In this document: piece after piece, positions 60,048 to 64,000 of the stretch
How positions within the stretch are numbered: the stretch's first letter is position 1
Layout of the letters: each line of letters starts with the position of its first letter
NCBI RefSeq assembly: GCF_001522545.3
Contig: NC_031783.1
Coordinates: 4,975,580 to 5,039,579, forward strand
Length of the DNA: 64,000 bases
Direction of reading: 5' to 3'
DNA from: Parus major
Taxonomy: Eukaryota; Chordata; Aves; Passeriformes; Paridae
Position numbers and translations under genes: made by a program
Notes under the pieces: generated by a model
What the model was told of the DNA's origin: nothing
The model's database searches: none
The model's input: only the letters and a program-made list of their open reading frames with translations

Positions 60048-62125
60048 AAAGCAGTTCCCTCGCACTGAACAGCTGATTATGAAATTAGTTTGCATTAATT
60101 CATGTCTTCTCTACTTACAGGATAAGTGTAAAGTCATAAACTGAGGTTTGTGTTCTGTCTGTAATCCTGCCCAAGGCAAGCTGCTCCATGCACACGCGCC
60201 CCAGGCAGAGCATTGGCACTGGTCACCAGCAGGTACATGCAGCTGTCCCTCACTGTGCATACCCTAGAAAATGTGGCCTGGTGCATTCCCTAGAACCTCC
60301 CTCTTCTGGCCTGGGCCATGTTAACTGCAGAGTCCTCCCTACAGACATGTCCCTGACTCTCCGGTGTCTGAGCAGGGCCTGGTACAGTCTGTTTCCACAG
60401 GTGACCCTGGTAGATTTGCGTCCAGAAGCAGCAACAAGTGTGGCCAAACGCTCAGAGCCACACACCTGCCACACAGAGTGCCGTCCTCTAATGGCAGCTG
60501 GAATAAAATCGGTGTTTCAAGGAAAGCTCTGCTTTCCACCACTGCCAAGCACAGTATTTTACAGAATAATTTCCAGCTTTATTCCTTCGAGTACAGGCAT
60601 CTGCCACACCAACTGCATCAGGGCACTGTCAGCTCTGCCCAGCCTGCACTCACTGCTTCACTGGTGCCCTCAGCCACACCTACAGAGCTGCAAGTGGCAC
60701 TGAAGCCATTGTCCTTTTGTCCTCATCATGGATGGGTTTTAAAACTTTTGACTTCTCTTACAAGCAGACTTGTACAGAGAAAACCCTACCCTGAAGTATG
60801 TAATTTGACAAAGCTTACTTGAGAACCATGCAAAGCACATTCTTCCACTTCTGCCAGCAATCTAGAATGATTCCAGATTATTTTCCCATTTTCCCAGAAC
60901 ACACAATAGCCATTAACTTATCTATTGTAACTTCTACACAAATACTTGAGGTATTTTGTAAAACTAAAGCAGAAATGCCATTTTCTGGTATCAGAGCCAC
61001 TACAGTGAAGGACTAGTCCTGACTGCACATTTATAATGCAAAGTAATCTATTTTTGTTCTAATAGTATATTCTAAGTCATCGATAATGTCAGAGATCTTC
61101 TAGAAAGCCACACGATCAAAAAATGTGTCAAGAGTTCATTTATTTGTTTCTCTTCAGAAAATTGTTTTGGATGTCTCTTTACTGTTTGCTGAAGGCTGAC
61201 TTGAACTAGATCTGGTGCCTTTCTTTTTCTTTTCCCTGGTGAGCATCTGGATATTGTTTACTAAGTTTAACTTTTCGTTGTGCACCAAAAAACAGGGACC
61301 ACAATGGACATTTACAGTTGCCCTTTCAGGACCTGACCAGAGTTTTTAAGTACATAATAAGAGACAGAGAAGTTAAAAGATTTACATGTTTAATACAGCT
61401 ACCAAAATGTGAAAAGGTTCCTTACCTGCTTTGAGAAGTGTTAATCATGGTTTCCCCATTTTAAAGTACTTGTATTGGGAAACTCCAGCACAATCACTTC
61501 TGCCAGCTTAAACCCAGTGGGATTTCTGTAAGCCTCTGCAGAAAGCAGAATTCTGGTGCCAGCTGGGCAGAACCTGAGCAGGTTTTTGAACAGAGGTTGT
61601 AGAAATCTGGGGAAAGGACCAGTAAAAATTGGTGTTCAACAAAACTTCATTCTCATCGCTGTCCTCATAAGTGTATTATCAGTAAAAGGAAAGTCAAACC
61701 AAGAACTGGATTTGACAGCATTTTGGGAATTAGTTTGTTCAACATATCAGTGCAGTAGTTTTAGTGAATGTCTCTAGCAAGTCTTGTACTTTTACAGAAG
61801 CAAAGGTCCAGTAATTTGAAGTCTTACCACATCTTCACTTTTATTATGACTACTCTAGGTGTTTTTATAATTTTTACTGACACTCAGTAACTATATAATT
61901 GTGTACAACATGTTGATGAAATCATTAGAGAATACATAGAAAGCACTGCAGCTGAAGCATATAAAGTTAATAATTGTTTACAGCATACTGTGGACAGTGC
62001 CAAATAAATGTTTAAACAAATACTTAAGTACACTTCATGGTGTAACTAGTAACTGTACACAGATTCATAACAAATGACATCAATCGTGTAATCAATATTC
62101 TTAAATAAAATATTTATAATTGAAC
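60048..62125 (+). other. ABAT: ABAT 3' UTR
   Basis: About 2.1 kb after the TAA up to the last plausible poly(A) signal, AATAAA at 62104-62109. Earlier hexamers at 60502-60507 and 62003-62008 could make shorter forms. ORFs of up to 171 codons here have no recognisable domain. The right end is an estimate. Confidence 0.6.
62104..62109 (+). terminator. ABAT: Poly(A) signal AATAAA of ABAT (distal)
   Basis: Canonical hexamer in very AT-rich sequence, with another AATAAA about 100 bp upstream. T-rich sequence follows within 50 bp. Which signal dominates cannot be told from sequence. Confidence 0.5.
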
Positions 62126-62949
62126 TTCTCCAGAGCTTTTCATTTTACACCCAGTACATGCCTAAACTGAACCATTAGTGCATATTAAATACATTCTGAT
62201 GAAGCTAAACCTCAAAAAAATTGTGTACCTGCACAGCCCACTGTATTTTGCTGCCATGTTTATGCCAAGGAACATTTGGATTTCTTTTGATAATGCCATG
62301 CTACACAGTGTCAGACAAAATTTAAACTCACAGAACCCCAGTAGGGAAAATTCAATATGAGAAATAGTAATTCAGGGTTACCCTGTGCACTTAAATGGCA
62401 ATTTTACTTAACTGGCTTTGCTGATCTGCCACGAAACAGGTTTCACTACACATGAGGAAGAAAAAGGGAAAGAACACTCCAGATTAGTGGTGAGAGTCAG
62501 TTTATTTTCCAGTTTCAGATGAAGTTAGAACTGGGAGAGGGTTGTACGGAGTTACCTTGTTTCTGACAATTCAAAAAATGTGTTACATTTTATACATGAT
62601 AGATTTGGTTCTTGGGTTTAAAGTCCTCATTTCTACTGAGGTTTTGGAAAAGGAGAAGTCATACCAGTACTGTGGAATAAGACCACAATCCTTCATGGAG
62701 ACAGGTGCTACTTTTCCTGTTGCCATGAATAATTAATGGAAATTTTTGCAAGAGGCTCCTGAAATATTGTCCCAGCCTTTAACTAGGCAGTTGAGCTGCC
62801 AGTGTCTTTTGTAGCACACATCCTTGTTTTGCCCAGTTCCATCCTCGAGGGCCCTCCTGAGGCCAGGACAGCCCACACACCTTCCCAGCACCCTCAACTG
62901 CATGAACATGTGAGCATGCCTCTCTCTGAGATTCAGCAGTACCCATCAC
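62126..62949. other. Gap between the ABAT and TMEM186 3' ends
   Basis: About 0.8 kb between the two convergent transcripts as estimated here. It contains a minus-strand AATAAA at 62501-62506 that could lengthen the TMEM186 3' UTR. Otherwise nothing recognised. Confidence 0.5.
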
Positions 62950-63413
62950 ATGGATGTACCAGACCAGCTTTTATTTCCAGAGGCTTCCTAGCCAACCTGA
63001 AATTAGCTAAAAGGAACACTGAGTTTGAAGTGTGGATGCTCTGGCAGGTTGTGCATTTCATTTCAAGAGCTTTCTCATGCTCCATAACAACCAAAGAGGC
63101 CAAATGAAACAGCCAGGGTCAGCCCCAGTAATCTGGCCTCCCATGGCACATTCAAAGGACAGTTCAGGCTTGGAATGCTGTGATGTTACTGAATCTGACA
63201 TGGAACAGACACTCCTCACACCGTACACAAGCTGCAAGACCTTTAATCCAGTGGGCTGTGCTTCACCACTGTGACTTTCTACACTGGGTGCACTTACAGC
63301 AGGCTTTGCACAGGAAAACGACAGAGATGTGCAGTTTGGTAAACTAAAGCCTCATGGAACAATAAGCACAATGAACATGCAACATGGAAAATCACTGGAA
63401 ATGAGCTGCTGTG
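62950..63413 (-). other. TMEM186: TMEM186 3' UTR
   Basis: Runs leftwards from the TGA at 63414 to just past the minus-strand AATAAA at 62970-62975. An alternative, more distal end is possible with the hexamer at 62501. Confidence 0.5.
62970..62975 (-). terminator. TMEM186: Poly(A) signal AATAAA of TMEM186
   Basis: TTTATT on the plus strand reads AATAAA on the minus strand, about 440 bp after the TMEM186 stop. Confidence 0.5.
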
Positions 63414-64000
63414 TCACGCAAGTTCTCCAAATATTTGAGTAAATTTCTCTTTGTCTACAATCTGGCCATACTTAATTGTAAAGTACAAAGTATCTGTACT
63501 GTTAGACCGTTTGAACTGGTGAAGTAGCTCGTCCTTGCTATCTCCAACCTCATCCAAAGTCACCACTGTCTCTATGGGACAGTAAATATCATTACGTCTT
63601 CCCCAAAATGTCAAGTGAGCCACTCTGACAGTTTGTCCAGTTTCACTTAAGTAGATTAATCCAATAATTCTTCTGAAAAAGTAGCTCATACCATACAACA
63701 TTGCCCCAGCGAAGACAGCGATGCCGGTTGTGTAGAAGAGGACATTCTGAGACACCTGGCCCTGCAGGTAGAGGTAGCAGATAGGAGGCAGCATGATCAT
63801 GGAGGTGGCAGTCTGCAGCAGCTTCAGTCTCGACAGGACTCTGCAGTATTTTATCCCTGGGAACCTGTAGACCAGTTTGAACTCTTCTGTCCTCCCGTCC
63901 ACAGCCTTCTGCTGGACCACAGCAGCAGAGGCCGAGTGGTACAGACACACAGACGGCTCTTGCAGTCTCCTGAGGTCATTACTGACACCACGAACTTGCT
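63414..64000 (-). CDS. TMEM186: TMEM186, mitochondrial complex I assembly membrane protein (5' partial)
   Basis: Minus-strand frame open from the window edge to TGA at 63414-63416, giving 194 visible residues; human has about 213, so roughly the first 20 or more are missing. No initiating ATG is seen: the apparent start at 63950 is a GTG (valine) and the frame continues past it to 64000. TMEM186 is an inner mitochondrial membrane protein that works with the MCIA complex in assembling complex I. Two hydrophobic segments are visible: LQTATSMIMLPPICYLYL and VLFYTTGIAVFAGAMLYG. Family landmarks are LSRLKLLQTA, MSYFFRR and VRVAHLTFWGRR, then the C-terminal YFTIKYGQIVDKEKFTQIFG. The visible coding part has no intron. 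Its position tail-to-tail with ABAT matches human. Confidence 0.95.
   Translation of the reverse strand, partial: QVRGVSNDLRRLQEPSVCLYHSASAAVVQQKAVDGRTEEFKLVYRFPGIKYCRVLSRLKLLQTATSMIMLPPICYLYLQGQVSQNVLFYTTGIAVFAGAMLYGMSYFFRRIIGLIYLSETGQTVRVAHLTFWGRRNDIYCPIETVVTLDEVGDSKDELLHQFKRSNSTDTLYFTIKYGQIVDKEKFTQIFGELA

Noticed and set aside
60188..60822. 171- and 152-codon ORFs after the ABAT stop.
   Set aside because: They overlap each other in the ABAT 3' UTR, with no family resemblance and low-information serine, cysteine and leucine rich sequence.
63414..63950. TMEM186 start at 63950.
   Set aside because: That codon is GTG, and the frame stays open to the window edge with protein-like sequence, so the true start lies beyond 64000.

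Overview
This window is nuclear DNA from a vertebrate, almost certainly a bird. It holds three protein-coding genes in the order METTL22 (+), ABAT (+), TMEM186 (-). I recognise this as the conserved gene order of human 16p13.2. The bird call rests on two antisense CR1 LINE fragments, a short piece of what looks like an avian LTR, low repeat density and short introns. A songbird is plausible but not proven.

Layout. 1-7678: METTL22, a family-16 lysine methyltransferase, with ten coding exons that join into one uninterrupted 388-codon frame; its promoter lies left of the window. 7679-about 8170: its 3' UTR with an ATTAAA signal. 8.2-12.9 kb: intergenic DNA with a TG microsatellite, a telomere-like motif and one unassigned exon-like segment at 9156-9228. 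12.9-13.9 kb: a strong CpG island with two inverted CCAAT boxes, GC boxes, a G-quadruplex motif and a donor site at 13298; I take it as the ABAT promoter and non-coding first exon. 13.3-34.6 kb: the large first intron of ABAT, with small tandem repeats, a GC-rich patch at 26.9-27.25 kb and a CR1 fragment. 34.6-60.05 kb: fifteen coding exons of ABAT (4-aminobutyrate aminotransferase), joining into a complete 500-codon frame with all catalytic residues checked intact. 60.05-62.1 kb: ABAT 3' UTR. 62.95-64.0 kb: TMEM186 on the minus strand, converging on ABAT, with its 5' end cut off by the window edge.

Function. ABAT degrades GABA in the mitochondrial matrix and TMEM186 helps assemble respiratory complex I in the inner mitochondrial membrane. 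METTL22 methylates the DNA/RNA-binding protein KIN17. The genes are neighbours by ancestry and do not form an operon or pathway.

I did not find a novel biological system. The most checkable oddities are the exon-like segment at 9156-9228, a perfect 18-bp inverted repeat at 41732-41774, a perfect 15-bp inverted repeat at 14113-14145, the promoter architecture near 13.2 kb and the GC-rich patch near 27 kb. Splice sites were placed by reading consensus GT/AG borders and reading-frame continuity against my knowledge of the human proteins; no alignment was run.
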